Source: Chromobacterium vaccinii (lineage in GTDB: Bacteria; Pseudomonadota; Gammaproteobacteria; Burkholderiales; Chromobacteriaceae). Taken from it: a stretch of 64,000 nucleotides of DNA. The translations under genes were made by a program, and so were the position numbers. Position 1 is the stretch's first letter. Each line of letters starts with the position of its first letter. Shown in pieces: positions 9,378 to 16,579 of this stretch. The stretch is from NCBI RefSeq assembly GCF_000971335.1, contig NZ_JZJL01000016.1, positions 31,133 through 95,132 of the forward strand. The letters run 5' to 3'. Under the pieces are notes generated by a model. The model made no database searches and was not told the origin of the DNA. It saw only the letters and a list, made by a program, of their open reading frames with translations.

Positions 9378-10019
9378 ATGCGCATTCACGCCATTCTGTC
9401 CGCTCTGTTGTGTTACCCGGAGGCCGAGCTGGTCGCCGCGGTGGACGAGATCCGCGCCGAGGCGGCCGAGCACCTGCAAACCGCCAGCCTGCTGGAGCCG
9501 CTGCTGCAGGCGCTGGAGAACGAGGACCTGATCGAGCTGCAGCAGCGTTACGTGCTTACCTTCGACCGCAACCCCTCGCACTCGCTGCACTTGTTCGAGC
9601 ATATCCACGGCGAGGACCGCGCCCGCGGCCAGGCCATGGTGGACCTGCTGGAGGAATACCGCCGGCACGGCTTCGAGCCGGCCTGCAGCGAGCTGCCGGA
9701 CTACCTGCCGCTGTTCCTGGAGTTTCTGGGGCAGTGCGACAAGGCCGAGTCCGAGCGGCTGCTGGGCGACGCGGTGCATGTGATCGGCCACGTCGCCGGC
9801 AGGCTGAACGAGGCGGAGTCGGCATACGCCGGCCTGTTCGACGCGCTGCTGACGCTGTCGTCGGTCAAGCCGGAGCCGCTGCAGGCGCCGCCTATCCGCG
9901 ACATGGACGAGATGCTGGAAACCTTCGGCCCCGGCGCGGACGGCGTGGAGCCGCTGCTGCGCCCGGCGCCGCCGGCGATCGCCCCGGTCAATTTCTATCC
10001 ACGCGGCGCAAGCGCCTGA
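9378..10019 (+). CDS. narJ: Nitrate reductase assembly chaperone
   Basis: A 213-residue acidic, helical protein of the NarJ/TorD chaperone family. NarJ binds apo-NarG and holds it until the molybdenum cofactor is inserted; it is not part of the final enzyme. The typical stretch 'YVLTFDRNPSHSLHLFEHIHGEDRARGQAM' spans residues 55-84. The ATG at 9378 was chosen because it follows narH by 11 bases behind a GGGAGA ribosome site. The tail ends 'PVNFYP', as often seen in NarJ. Confidence 0.93.
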   Translation: MRIHAILSALLCYPEAELVAAVDEIRAEAAEHLQTASLLEPLLQALENEDLIELQQRYVLTFDRNPSHSLHLFEHIHGEDRARGQAMVDLLEEYRRHGFEPACSELPDYLPLFLEFLGQCDKAESERLLGDAVHVIGHVAGRLNEAESAYAGLFDALLTLSSVKPEPLQAPPIRDMDEMLETFGPGADGVEPLLRPAPPAIAPVNFYPRGASA

Positions 10020-10027
10020 AACCTTGC

Positions 10028-10053
10028 CCCCTCTCCGCTGAATGGGAGAGGGG
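10028..10053 (+). repeat. Hairpin in the narJ-narI spacer
   Basis: Arms CCCTCTCC and GGAGAGGG, part of a longer GC-rich stem with a short loop, lie in the 73-base gap between narJ and narI. There is no T run, so this is not a terminator. It may slow decay or attenuate the message ahead of narI. Small hairpins of this kind are common intergenic elements, and no second copy was found in the window. Confidence 0.5.
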
Positions 10054-10092
10054 CGGCGGGCGGCGCTGACGCCTCGCCATCGGGAGACAAAC

Positions 10093-10779
10093 ATGGACTA
10101 CCTGCATAGATTCGTATTCGGCATCTATCCCTACATCGCGCTGGCCATCTTCCTGCTGGGCAGCCTGATCCGCTTCGAGCGCGAGCAGTACAGCTGGAAG
10201 AGCGAGTCGTCGCAACTGCTGTACCGCGGCCAGCTGCGCCTGGGCAATATTCTGTTCCACCTGGGCATCATCGGCCTGTTCTTCGGCCATCTGGCCGGCC
10301 TCTTGACGCCGTTGGCGGTGTGGGACGCGCTGGGCGTCACTCACAGCTTCAAGCAGGTGTTCGCGATGAGCGCCGGCGGCCTGATGGGCGGCCTGTGCCT
10401 GATCGGCATCGTGCTGCTGCTGCATCGCCGCTTCATGTGCGACCGCCTGGCGGCCAACACCACCTGGCGCGACAAGCTGGTGCTGCTGTGGATACTGGCC
10501 ACGCTGTTGCTGGGCCTGTCCACCATCTTCGTGTCAGCCCAGCATCTGGATGGTCACGAAATGGTGCTGCTGATGAGCTGGGCGCAGCACATCGTTACCT
10601 TCCGCGGCGATGCGGCGGATTTCATCGTCTCCGCCTCGCCGGTGTTCAAGCTGCACCTGTTCATGGGCATGAGCCTGTTCGTGATCTTCCCCTTCACCCG
10701 GCTGGTGCATGTGTGGAGCGGCTTCGGCGCCGTGACCTACCTGGGACGCGCCTGGCAGTTGGTGCGCCCGCGCGGCTGA
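10093..10779 (+). CDS. narI: Respiratory nitrate reductase, gamma subunit (cytochrome b)
   Basis: A 228-residue integral membrane protein with five hydrophobic helices. It oxidises quinol and carries the two b hemes that feed NarH. Several His residues sit in or near helices, including FHLGIIGLFFGH around residue 55 and HLFMGMSLF near 187; they are the likely heme ligands. The 'HVWSGFGAVTYLGRAWQLVR' end is typical. The ATG at 10093 follows a GGGAGA ribosome site. A strong terminator follows, so the operon is narGHJI. Confidence 0.96.
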   Translation: MDYLHRFVFGIYPYIALAIFLLGSLIRFEREQYSWKSESSQLLYRGQLRLGNILFHLGIIGLFFGHLAGLLTPLAVWDALGVTHSFKQVFAMSAGGLMGGLCLIGIVLLLHRRFMCDRLAANTTWRDKLVLLWILATLLLGLSTIFVSAQHLDGHEMVLLMSWAQHIVTFRGDAADFIVSASPVFKLHLFMGMSLFVIFPFTRLVHVWSGFGAVTYLGRAWQLVRPRG

Positions 10780-10794
10780 ACGCCTGGGCATGAG

Positions 10795-10834
10795 AAACGC
10801 CGCGCATCCGGAGAGGGAGCGCGGCGTTTTCTTT
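10795..10834 (+). terminator. Rho-independent terminator of narGHJI
   Basis: Arms AAACGCCGCGC (10795-10805) and GCGCGGCGTTT (10819-10829) form an 11-pair stem, followed by a T-rich run. It begins 15 bases after the narI stop. Confidence 0.9.
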
Positions 10835-10920
10835 GGGCGGACCACGTTATATTTCCCGTAGAGGTCCGTGGTGTTATCCGGGTAGATGCGGTGGATCGCC
10901 CCTGCGGGGCATCAACTCTA

Positions 10921-10964
10921 CGCCTGTCGTAGGGCGGAATCGCGCCGTAGGCGTGAGTTCCGCC
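10921..10964. repeat. REP-like palindromic intergenic element
   Basis: GGCGGAA (10933-10939) and TTCCGCC (10958-10964) are inverted around an inner pair CGCC/GGCG. A short TACGCCTG-like repeat lies just upstream. Elements with the core GTAGGGCGGAAT...GTAGGCGTGAGTTCCGCC are familiar dispersed repeats in many proteobacteria. Only one copy is in this window, so dispersal here is inferred. It lies between the nar terminator and the first attC-like site. Confidence 0.5.
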
Positions 10965-10996
10965 GGCGAGTGGCTGATATCCGGGGTACGCGGTTA

Positions 10997-11058
10997 GCTC
11001 AATTTATGGCCCTTAAGCGGCGTGCCGAAGGCACGTCCGCTTGAAGGAAGGGTTAGGC
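10997..11058 (-). repeat. Integron attC-like recombination site
   Basis: Read on the minus strand it begins GCCTAAC (fits RYYYAAC) and ends ATTGAGC (6 of 7 to GTTRRRY). It is 62 bases long, within the known attC range. Between the ends is a near-perfect stem: AAGCGG and CGTGCC pair with GGCACG and CCGCTT around a 3-base loop, with a single unpaired base at 11036 that would be an extra-helical base of folded attC. It lies directly after the minus-strand gene at 11065, where the attC of a cassette belongs. Confidence 0.6.
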
Positions 11059-11064
11059 ATCAAC

Positions 11065-11664
11065 TCACTTTAGTACGAACGGCTCGACTGCCAGGCCGCC
11101 CGATTTGCTCGTGGTGTATAGGTCGACCAGAAATCGGTCGAAGTCTTCCTTCGTTTTGATCTGGAGGTACCTCGATCTGAGCATCAAGTATTTCTGTTCG
11201 CCAATGAATGGCCTCGCGATCTCCATCTTTTGATACGAGTAACTTTGAATCTTTTCCACGGTGGCCTGGCGCGCCATCATAAAAAACAGAAAGATCAGCA
11301 TTGCGCCGCAGTAGGCAATGCCGAACCAACCCTTAAACTGCATAGTCATAGCGCGATGTAGAATTTCAATAAATCTACTTTCCTTCTTTGAACTGACGGC
11401 GTTCAGAAATAGCCAACTAAATACAAGCAATAGCAACACCACGCCCAAGCCCTCTGTGGAATTGGGGGTGAAGAGATTGGCTGCAGTTGTGTAAATCGAG
11501 TTCGAGTAGGTCTTTGAAGCATCGGATAGGGTAGAGGTAAGTGCGCTTGACAGATAGCCCAAGAATGGCGAGAGCACGCGCTCCCAAAAACCGCTTCCTA
11601 TCGCGCCTAGCAGGATTGTTCCTAAGATGCCAAGAAGGACTTTGACTGCATTGCCGAATTTCAT
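11065..11664 (-). CDS. Uncharacterised membrane protein in a cassette-like block
   Basis: A 199-residue protein that I do not recognise. It has a hydrophobic segment near residues 7-27, a second near 71-91 and a third near 115-132. A soluble, charged C-terminal part of about 65 residues follows (SYSYQKMEIARPFIGEQKYLML...). Base composition and codon use are visibly more AT-rich than in the flanking nar genes, which points to recent acquisition. It is flanked on both sides by attC-like sites on the same strand, as a single-gene integron cassette would be. Unknown membrane proteins of this size are common in cassettes, and no function can be assigned. Confidence 0.7.
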   Translation of the reverse strand: MKFGNAVKVLLGILGTILLGAIGSGFWERVLSPFLGYLSSALTSTLSDASKTYSNSIYTTAANLFTPNSTEGLGVVLLLLVFSWLFLNAVSSKKESRFIEILHRAMTMQFKGWFGIAYCGAMLIFLFFMMARQATVEKIQSYSYQKMEIARPFIGEQKYLMLRSRYLQIKTKEDFDRFLVDLYTTSKSGGLAVEPFVLK

Positions 11665-11732
11665 AGAAGGTTAATCCTTTGTAGGCGAAGGCGACCGCAT
11701 TCTTGCCTGTAATGCCTGCTGTGCCTAGTGAT

Positions 11733-11852
11733 GCCTAACGTAAAAAGTCACTGGCGGCCGGAGCGCGCAGCGTGGAGGCAGTCCAGTGGACTGCAGGGGG
11801 AGGAGCTGCACCCTGAGGACCTGACTGTTGCAGGGCCGTAGATGGATTAGGC
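11733..11852 (-). repeat. Second attC-like site, longer and less certain
   Basis: On the minus strand it runs from GCCTAAT to GTTAGGC, both close to the attC end boxes, over 120 bases. It lies exactly between two minus-strand genes. The end boxes and position fit an attC. The interior holds a compact hairpin (GCAGTCCA/TGGACTGC, around 11779-11795), but I could not find one long stem joining the two ends. It could be a diverged attC or a chance match. Confidence 0.4.
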
Positions 11853-11855
11853 AGA

Positions 11856-12149
11856 TTACCGTTGTGGGGAGGCGGGGTCAGTATTGTTTGTCGAAATTTT
11901 TGACCAGTGCCCGGGTAAGAGGCGGTTAGCCTCTTTTACGAAATCATCCCTGTAGTTTGGGTCAGTAAAGCGCACAGTAAATTGATTATTATTTTTTGCC
12001 CAAGATGCTCTTGTTGTGCCACCCCATCCAATTTGTGGGTAGTCTCCTTTTTCAACACATTGAGCGATGGCGCGCAGGCAGTGCAATACAGTTGCATCTG
12101 AGGTGCTGCACGTAATACTGTAATGATACTTGACATGATTGGATGACAT
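11856..12149 (-). CDS. Small hypothetical protein in the cassette-like block
   Basis: A 97-residue protein of unknown function. It is not obviously secreted or membrane-bound and has three Cys within its first 32 residues (ITCST, LHCLRAIAQCVEKG). Its middle part (GDYPQIGWGGTTRASWAKNNNQFTVRFTD) reads like a compact alpha/beta domain. The gene ends 4 bases from the attC-like site at 11733-11852. It starts 8 bases after the attC-like end of repeat A at 12157. This tight packing is typical of gene cassettes. It is AT-rich relative to neighbours. The small size leaves some doubt that it is expressed. Confidence 0.5.
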   Translation of the reverse strand: MSSNHVKYHYSITCSTSDATVLHCLRAIAQCVEKGDYPQIGWGGTTRASWAKNNNQFTVRFTDPNYRDDFVKEANRLLPGHWSKISTNNTDPASPQR

Positions 12150-12156
12150 GAAATTC

Positions 12157-12376
12157 GCCTAATTTGTAATTGACCACCCGAATGTGGAGTGTAGGTTGCC
12201 AAATTTTGTCGCATAAAAAATATGCCGTCAAGATTTTAATATTGAAATCGGTATGGTATTGACCGGTTCGCTTCTTATGGTGGCTGAGCTTGGACGAAAC
12301 ACACTGCTTGCCAAGCATAGCCATTCAAATCTGAACTCATAGGAGGCGAGTAGCCAGATAGGACCATAGGTTGGGC
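12157..12376 (-). repeat. Repeat A: ~220-bp element with attC-like ends
   Basis: On the minus strand it begins GCCCAAC (a full RYYYAAC match) and ends ATTAGGC. It aligns along its whole length with repeat B at 13032-13250, at roughly two-thirds identity by eye, in the same orientation. The best conserved part is the stretch GCATAAAAAATATGCCGTC (12212-12230), identical in both copies, inside a hairpin whose outer arms (AAATTTTG/CAAGATTT) keep pairing despite a change from repeat B. Each copy lies just upstream of a minus-strand gene. It is longer than typical attC sites. Confidence 0.55.
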
Positions 12377-12404
12377 TTAATTCTATTCAGATTAATCTAC
12401 GGAA

Positions 12405-13022
12405 TTAGAATTCAGGGTTGACCGGATGACAATCGGCAGTATTAATGAGTGCATCAAATAATTGGAGATTGTAGCGATCAGTCCGCAAGTGAGTCGGCAC
12501 CGGATCTGTTGTTTGACTCGCATTAAAAACCACGCTGCCGGGTGACAAGGTTTCTAGCATTTGGTACCAGTGCCGTAGTGGCTTGCAGAGACGGACATTG
12601 GTTTCGAAGTTGCCGCGTCGCCGCGTTATATCGTTTGCCCTCTGCAGTCTGACTTCCTCTTCTGATCGTTCAAGAAATAAAATCTGGTCGGCAAAGCCAA
12701 GCCGCTTCTGGACGATAAGCTCGCGGCTGCTCTCGACAGTCGCCATCCATGCTTCGCGTGAGCCTTCACCGATCTGCCACAAGCACCATGAATAGTGGAT
12801 TTTCAACGGGTCGGTGTCAAAGCATACGATTTTGTGCCCCTGTTCTAGAGCCAAGCCGAGCTGCCAACGCTCACTGTGACGCTCACTCCAGTACTGGCCC
12901 GCAGCAGTGACGCTGCTGTCCTCGGGGGGATTTCCGCTGATTTCATCGACGACCATGGGCCCATATCTTGATGCCCAGGTGGTTTTTCCGACGGCGCTGA
13001 TTCCTTCGACAACGATAAGCAT
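12405..13022 (-). CDS. P-loop nucleotide/nucleoside kinase-like protein
   Basis: A 205-residue protein starting MLIVVEGISAVGKTTW: a beta strand and then a Walker A loop (G7-x4-GKT). Later features fit the small kinase fold: a DTDPL stretch near residue 73 and an Arg-rich lid-like part (RSEEEVRLQRANDITRRRGNFETNV, about 120-143). It resembles AAA_33/deoxynucleoside-kinase-type proteins, but the substrate is unknown. The ATG at 13022 was chosen over an in-frame ATG 23 codons upstream because the upstream part lies inside repeat B and the kinase fold begins exactly here. Composition is unlike the nar genes. It could be a cassette gene. Confidence 0.65.
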   Translation of the reverse strand: MLIVVEGISAVGKTTWASRYGPMVVDEISGNPPEDSSVTAAGQYWSERHSERWQLGLALEQGHKIVCFDTDPLKIHYSWCLWQIGEGSREAWMATVESSRELIVQKRLGFADQILFLERSEEEVRLQRANDITRRRGNFETNVRLCKPLRHWYQMLETLSPGSVVFNASQTTDPVPTHLRTDRYNLQLFDALINTADCHPVNPEF

Positions 13023-13031
13023 AAAATTTCC

Positions 13032-13250
13032 GGCTAACGTGTAATTTAGCCGCCCGAAATGTCGAGTAAAAATCCGAAAATCTTGGCGCATAAAAAATAT
13101 GCCGTCAAGATTGCTTTGTTGAAATCCGAATGATGACGGCCGGGGCGTTTCTTGTGGAGCCTAAGGGTGGAAGAAACACGCCACTTGCCAGGCATGGTGA
13201 TTCAACGCTGAGCTCATGGACAGCAGGTAGCCAAGCAGCGCGGGTTGGAG
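13032..13250 (-). repeat. Repeat B: second copy of the ~220-bp element
   Basis: It has the same length and orientation as repeat A (12157-12376). Minus-strand ends are CTCCAAC and GTTAGCC, each one mismatch from an attC end box. It includes the hairpin AATCTTG...CAAGATT around GCATAAAAAATATGC. Inside it the minus strand can encode the end of a short peptide (62 codons, 13161-13349). Part of that peptide is similar in repeat A (MSSALNHHAWQVACF here, MSSDLNGYAWQAVCF there). The repeat ends 10 bases before the kinase start codon. Confidence 0.55.
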
Positions 13251-13405
13251 GGGGGCATACTCGCGACTAGTTGTCGGGCTTGTGTTGCGGTCTGCTGTTG
13301 CATTGTTCGCAGGCATGGCCCTTGGCCTGCTCTGCTGCGGCCGGCGCATGCTCCAGCATGGGAATGGGGCGCGCCATCGCAGCTAACACCCCGCCCGAGG
13401 CACGC

Positions 13406-14053
13406 TCAGACCTTATCCAACCCATGCTCCACGGCATAAACCGCCGCCTGCACCCGGCTGCTCAGCGACAGCTTGCGCAGGATGTTTTGCACGTGGACCT
13501 TGACCGTACTCTCAGCCAAGTCGAGTGCGCGGGCGATTTCCTTGTTGCTGGAGCCGCGGGCCAGCCAGCTCAGGGTTTCCCGCTCGCGCGGGGTCAGCGC
13601 GTCGGCCTCGCTGGCCTTGGCCGCCGGCTGGCGCAGGCGGGCCAGCAGCTTGGCGGTCATTTCCGGCGACAACACGCTGTCGCCGTCCACCGCGCGGCGA
13701 ATGCTGTCCAGCAGGAAGTCGGCGTTGATGTTCTTCAGCAGGTAGCCGCGGGCGCCGCCGCGCATGCATTCGGCCAGATCGTCTCCGTCCTCGGACACGG
13801 TCAGCATCAGCACCGCGGCGTCGGGACAGCCGCTCAGTATCTGCGCCAGCGCTTCGCGGCCGTTCATCACCGGCATGTCCAGGTCCAGCAGCACCACGTC
13901 GGGCCGCAGCAGCTCGGCCTGCTTGACGCCGTCCAGCCCGTCGGCGGCTTCGCCGACCACCAGAAAGTCGTCCTGGCGCTGCAGCAGCGCCTTCAGGCCG
14001 CTGCGGAACAGCGTGTGGTCGTCGATCAGTAAAATGCGTATGGCTTGTGTCAT
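13406..14053 (-). CDS. narL: Nitrate/nitrite response regulator NarL
   Basis: A 215-residue response regulator. The receiver domain (residues 5-125) has the acidic pair Asp11-Asp12 and the phosphorylation site Asp57 in 'VLLDLDMP'. A LuxR-type HTH follows (LTPRERETLSWLARG...NKEIARALDLAESTVKVHVQNILRKL, about 150-195). NarL binds heptamer sites in nar promoters when phosphorylated by NarX, and candidate sites are seen before narK1 and narG. It is co-transcribed with narX and overlaps its stop codon. The much longer open frame continuing upstream in this phase lies inside narX and is not coding. Confidence 0.95.
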   Translation of the reverse strand: MTQAIRILLIDDHTLFRSGLKALLQRQDDFLVVGEAADGLDGVKQAELLRPDVVLLDLDMPVMNGREALAQILSGCPDAAVLMLTVSEDGDDLAECMRGGARGYLLKNINADFLLDSIRRAVDGDSVLSPEMTAKLLARLRQPAAKASEADALTPRERETLSWLARGSSNKEIARALDLAESTVKVHVQNILRKLSLSSRVQAAVYAVEHGLDKV

Positions 14054-15945
14054 GCGCTGGTGCGCTCCTCTTTGGGCAGGGTCAGCTCCACCGTGGTGCC
14101 TTGTTTCGGCGCGGAGCTGATCTGAATCTGGCTGTGTATGCGGTTGGCCCGCTCTTGCATGATGGACACGCCGACGTGGCGCGCGGATTTCGCCGCCAGC
14201 TGGCCGGAATCGAAGCCGCGGCCGTTGTCGCGGATGCGCATGCTGAAGCTGGCGGTGTTGTCGATTTCCACTTCCACCTCGCTGGCCTCGGCGTGCTTGC
14301 GGATATTGGACAGCGCTTCCTGCAGGATGAAGAACACCTGCAGCTGCTGTTGCGGGTCCAGCGGCTTGCCTTCTCCGCGCATTTCCAGCGCCACCGGCAC
14401 CCGGGTCTGCTGTTCGAAGCGCTGCAGCAGGGTGCGCACCGCTTCCGGGAATTCCTGGCGGCTGATGCGGGTGCGGAAGTTGAGCAGCAGTTCCCTGACG
14501 TCTTCGTAGCACTCCTGCACGCCGGCGCGGATGAAAGCCAGGTTCTCGCGGGCCAGCTCTTCCTCGCGGGAATTCATCGCGTCTTCCAGCATCTGCGCCT
14601 GCAGATTGAGGAAGGACAGCGACTGGGCGATGCTGTCGTGCAGGCCCTGGGCCATCAGATTGCGCTCCTCGGAGACGGCGAACTGGCGCTCGCGCGCGCT
14701 CAGCCGCTGGTTTGCTATGGCGACGCCCAGATGCTGGCCCAGAGTTTCGATCAGCATTTGCTCCGGCATCGACAAGACGCGCTTCTGGCGGAAGTACAGT
14801 GTGAAGATGCCGACATCCTCGCGCTGGCTGCGGATGTGGAACACGGCGATGGAGGCGAAGCCTGCCCTGCCGCAGTGGCGGATGTCCTCGCCTTCCAGCT
14901 CGCCGATATGGCGCAGCACGGCGAATGGCTGCTGCGCGGCCTCGCCGCAGTGGCAGGCGTCGTCGGGGATGCATTCCTCGACCAGCGCCATCTCTTCCGG
15001 CAGCCCCTGCTGGGCGATCTGGTCCAGCTTGCCGCGCTCGGGGTCCACCAGCCTGGCGTTGGCCGCGTCGGCGCCGGTCAGCTGCATCAGCCGGCGGATG
15101 AAGCCGTGGCAGGTTTCGTCCAGCGCGCGCTGCTGGTGCAGGAAGGAAGTCATGTCGTACAGCGTTTTCAGCCTCAGGTTCTGTTCTTCCACTTCGCGGG
15201 TTTTCTGCTGGACCTTGCTTTCCAGGTTCTGGTACAGGTCCTGGGCCCGCTCGGCCATCTGGTTGAAGCCTTCGGCCAGCATGCCGAATTCGTCCTGCCG
15301 GTCCACCTTGACCCGCGTGTCCAGCTCGCCCTCGCGCAGGCGGCGCATCGCGTCGCTCAGGGTGTTGACCGGGTTGATCACCATCAGGAACAGCATGTAG
15401 GCCATGGTCACCGCGCCGGCCAGCGCCATCGCGATCAGCACCATCTGGAACATGCGCAGCAGATTGGTGTGGTTTTCGTTGTCGCGCTCCAGCAGGCTGA
15501 CCAGGCTGTCTATCTCGGCGACGAAGGCGTGCAGCTGCTGGGTGGTGGGCTGGCTGCCGGCGGCCAGCAGCCGCGGGCGGATGTCGCTGCGCCAGCGTTG
15601 CTCCAGGCGTTGTTCCTGGGTGCGGATGTCGCGGTTGTCGGGCAGGAACAGCGGCCGGGCCGGATCGCCGTGCCTCAGCCGGGCCAGCGTCTGGTCGAAG
15701 CCGTCTATCTCGTCGCGCAGCAGGCGGTCTGGGGCCTGGGTGGACAGCAGGTAGGCGGCGCGGAAAGTGCGCATGCGCAGGCTGCCCACGTCGTTGATCG
15801 CGGCGGCGCCGCCTTCCAGCCGCCAGGATAGGGCCAGGGTGTAGCCTATCGAGACCAGCGCGATGGAGAGCGCCAGCAGCGACAGCACCAGCAATTTGCT
15901 GGCCAAGGTCTGGAAGCGGGGGGGCGCGAGGCGGATGTCGGGCAT
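14050..15945 (-). CDS. narX: Nitrate/nitrite sensor histidine kinase NarX
   Basis: A 631-residue membrane kinase. TM1 is at about 17-40, followed by the periplasmic P-box ([18 protein letters not shown], residues 50-67), which binds nitrate. TM2 is at about 167-190, then HAMP, a signalling coil, and a GAF-like central module (270-410) with a Cys-rich stretch ([11 protein letters not shown]) as in NarX proteins. The kinase core is of the HisKA_3 type, with the phospho-acceptor His436 in '[10 protein letters not shown]' and an ATP site with N and G boxes ([14 protein letters not shown]). It acts with NarL, encoded just downstream with a 4-base overlap. Confidence 0.95.
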   Translation of the reverse strand: MPDIRLAPPRFQTLASKLLVLSLLALSIALVSIGYTLALSWRLEGGAAAINDVGSLRMRTFRAAYLLSTQAPDRLLRDEIDGFDQTLARLRHGDPARPLFLPDNRDIRTQEQRLEQRWRSDIRPRLLAAGSQPTTQQLHAFVAEIDSLVSLLERDNENHTNLLRMFQMVLIAMALAGAVTMAYMLFLMVINPVNTLSDAMRRLREGELDTRVKVDRQDEFGMLAEGFNQMAERAQDLYQNLESKVQQKTREVEEQNLRLKTLYDMTSFLHQQRALDETCHGFIRRLMQLTGADAANARLVDPERGKLDQIAQQGLPEEMALVEECIPDDACHCGEAAQQPFAVLRHIGELEGEDIRHCGRAGFASIAVFHIRSQREDVGIFTLYFRQKRVLSMPEQMLIETLGQHLGVAIANQRLSARERQFAVSEERNLMAQGLHDSIAQSLSFLNLQAQMLEDAMNSREEELARENLAFIRAGVQECYEDVRELLLNFRTRISRQEFPEAVRTLLQRFEQQTRVPVALEMRGEGKPLDPQQQLQVFFILQEALSNIRKHAEASEVEVEIDNTASFSMRIRDNGRGFDSGQLAAKSARHVGVSIMQERANRIHSQIQISSAPKQGTTVELTLPKEERTSA

Positions 15946-16024
15946 GGGCGTGATTCTGCTTTTGGCGGATGGCGAACTGCAGCGGCGGGCTGCACAATAG
16001 GCAGTCGCGGTTATGGTTTAAATA

Positions 16025-16038
16025 TTGATTGTTTTAAC
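16025..16038. promoter_or_regulatory. Weak FNR-like site in the narX-mobB divergent promoter
   Basis: TTGAT-TGTT-TTAAC has one perfect FNR half-site (TTGAT, equal to ATCAA on the other strand) and one poor half. It lies in the AT-rich 138-base gap between divergent narX and mobB, where an anaerobic control site would make sense. The weak second half means this may be chance. Confidence 0.25.
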
Positions 16039-16083
16039 ATAGCTTTTATCGGCGTTCGAGACAATCCGCCAAAAGGAGAAGGC

Positions 16084-16578
16084 ATGCAAGCGGTACTGGG
16101 CATATGCGGCTATTCGGGCAGCGGCAAGACCACTTTGCTGGAGGCCTTGCTGCCTTTGTTGACGCGGCGCGGGCTGAGGGTGTCGGTGATCAAGCACAGC
16201 CACCACGACGTGCAGCTGGATTCGCCCGGCAAGGATAGTTTCCGCCATCGCCAGGCCGGCGCCTGCGAGGTGATGATCGTGTCGCCGCACCGGGTGGGCG
16301 TGTTCGCCGAGACCCCGCGCGAGCTGACGCTGGACGAGCAGCTGGCGCGCCTGTCGCCGTGCGATCTGGTGCTGCTGGAGGGGCAGAAGAGCCTGGCGGT
16401 GCCCAAACTGGAAGTGTACCGGCCGGCGCTGGGCAAGCCGGCGCGCTACCTGGATGACCGGGATGTGATCGCGGTGGCCAGCGACGCGCCGCTGGCGGCG
16501 GCCATTCCGGTGCTGGATCTGAACGACGCGGACGGGGTGGCGCATTTCATTGCCGCCTGGCTGGCGGATAGGCGGTGA
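16084..16578 (+). CDS. mobB: Molybdopterin-guanine dinucleotide biosynthesis protein MobB
   Basis: A 164-residue GTP-binding protein that helps MobA make the bis-MGD cofactor. A Walker A loop (GYSGSGKTT) is at residues 9-17. The family stretch '[26 protein letters not shown]' follows, then '[11 protein letters not shown]' at about 98-108. Such cofactor is required by NarG. It is divergent from narX and has a good ribosome site (AAGGAGAAGGC). It converges with moaA, with one base between the two stop codons. Confidence 0.93.
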   Translation: MQAVLGICGYSGSGKTTLLEALLPLLTRRGLRVSVIKHSHHDVQLDSPGKDSFRHRQAGACEVMIVSPHRVGVFAETPRELTLDEQLARLSPCDLVLLEGQKSLAVPKLEVYRPALGKPARYLDDRDVIAVASDAPLAAAIPVLDLNDADGVAHFIAAWLADRR

Positions 16579-16579
16579 T

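Noticed and set aside
10991..11060. tRNA or tRNA fragment at the attC-like site
   Set aside because: GGTTAGCTCA resembles part of a tRNA D-arm, but no acceptor, anticodon or T-arm could be found around it.
13161..13349. A 62-codon minus-strand frame overlapping repeat B
   Set aside because: Not called as a gene because no ribosome site is clear and its conserved part is better explained as part of the repeat; kept as a note there.
13406..15997. An 863-codon minus-strand frame spanning narX and narL
   Set aside because: Only the last 215 codons are NarL; the rest is narX read in the wrong frame, rich in Arg and Pro.
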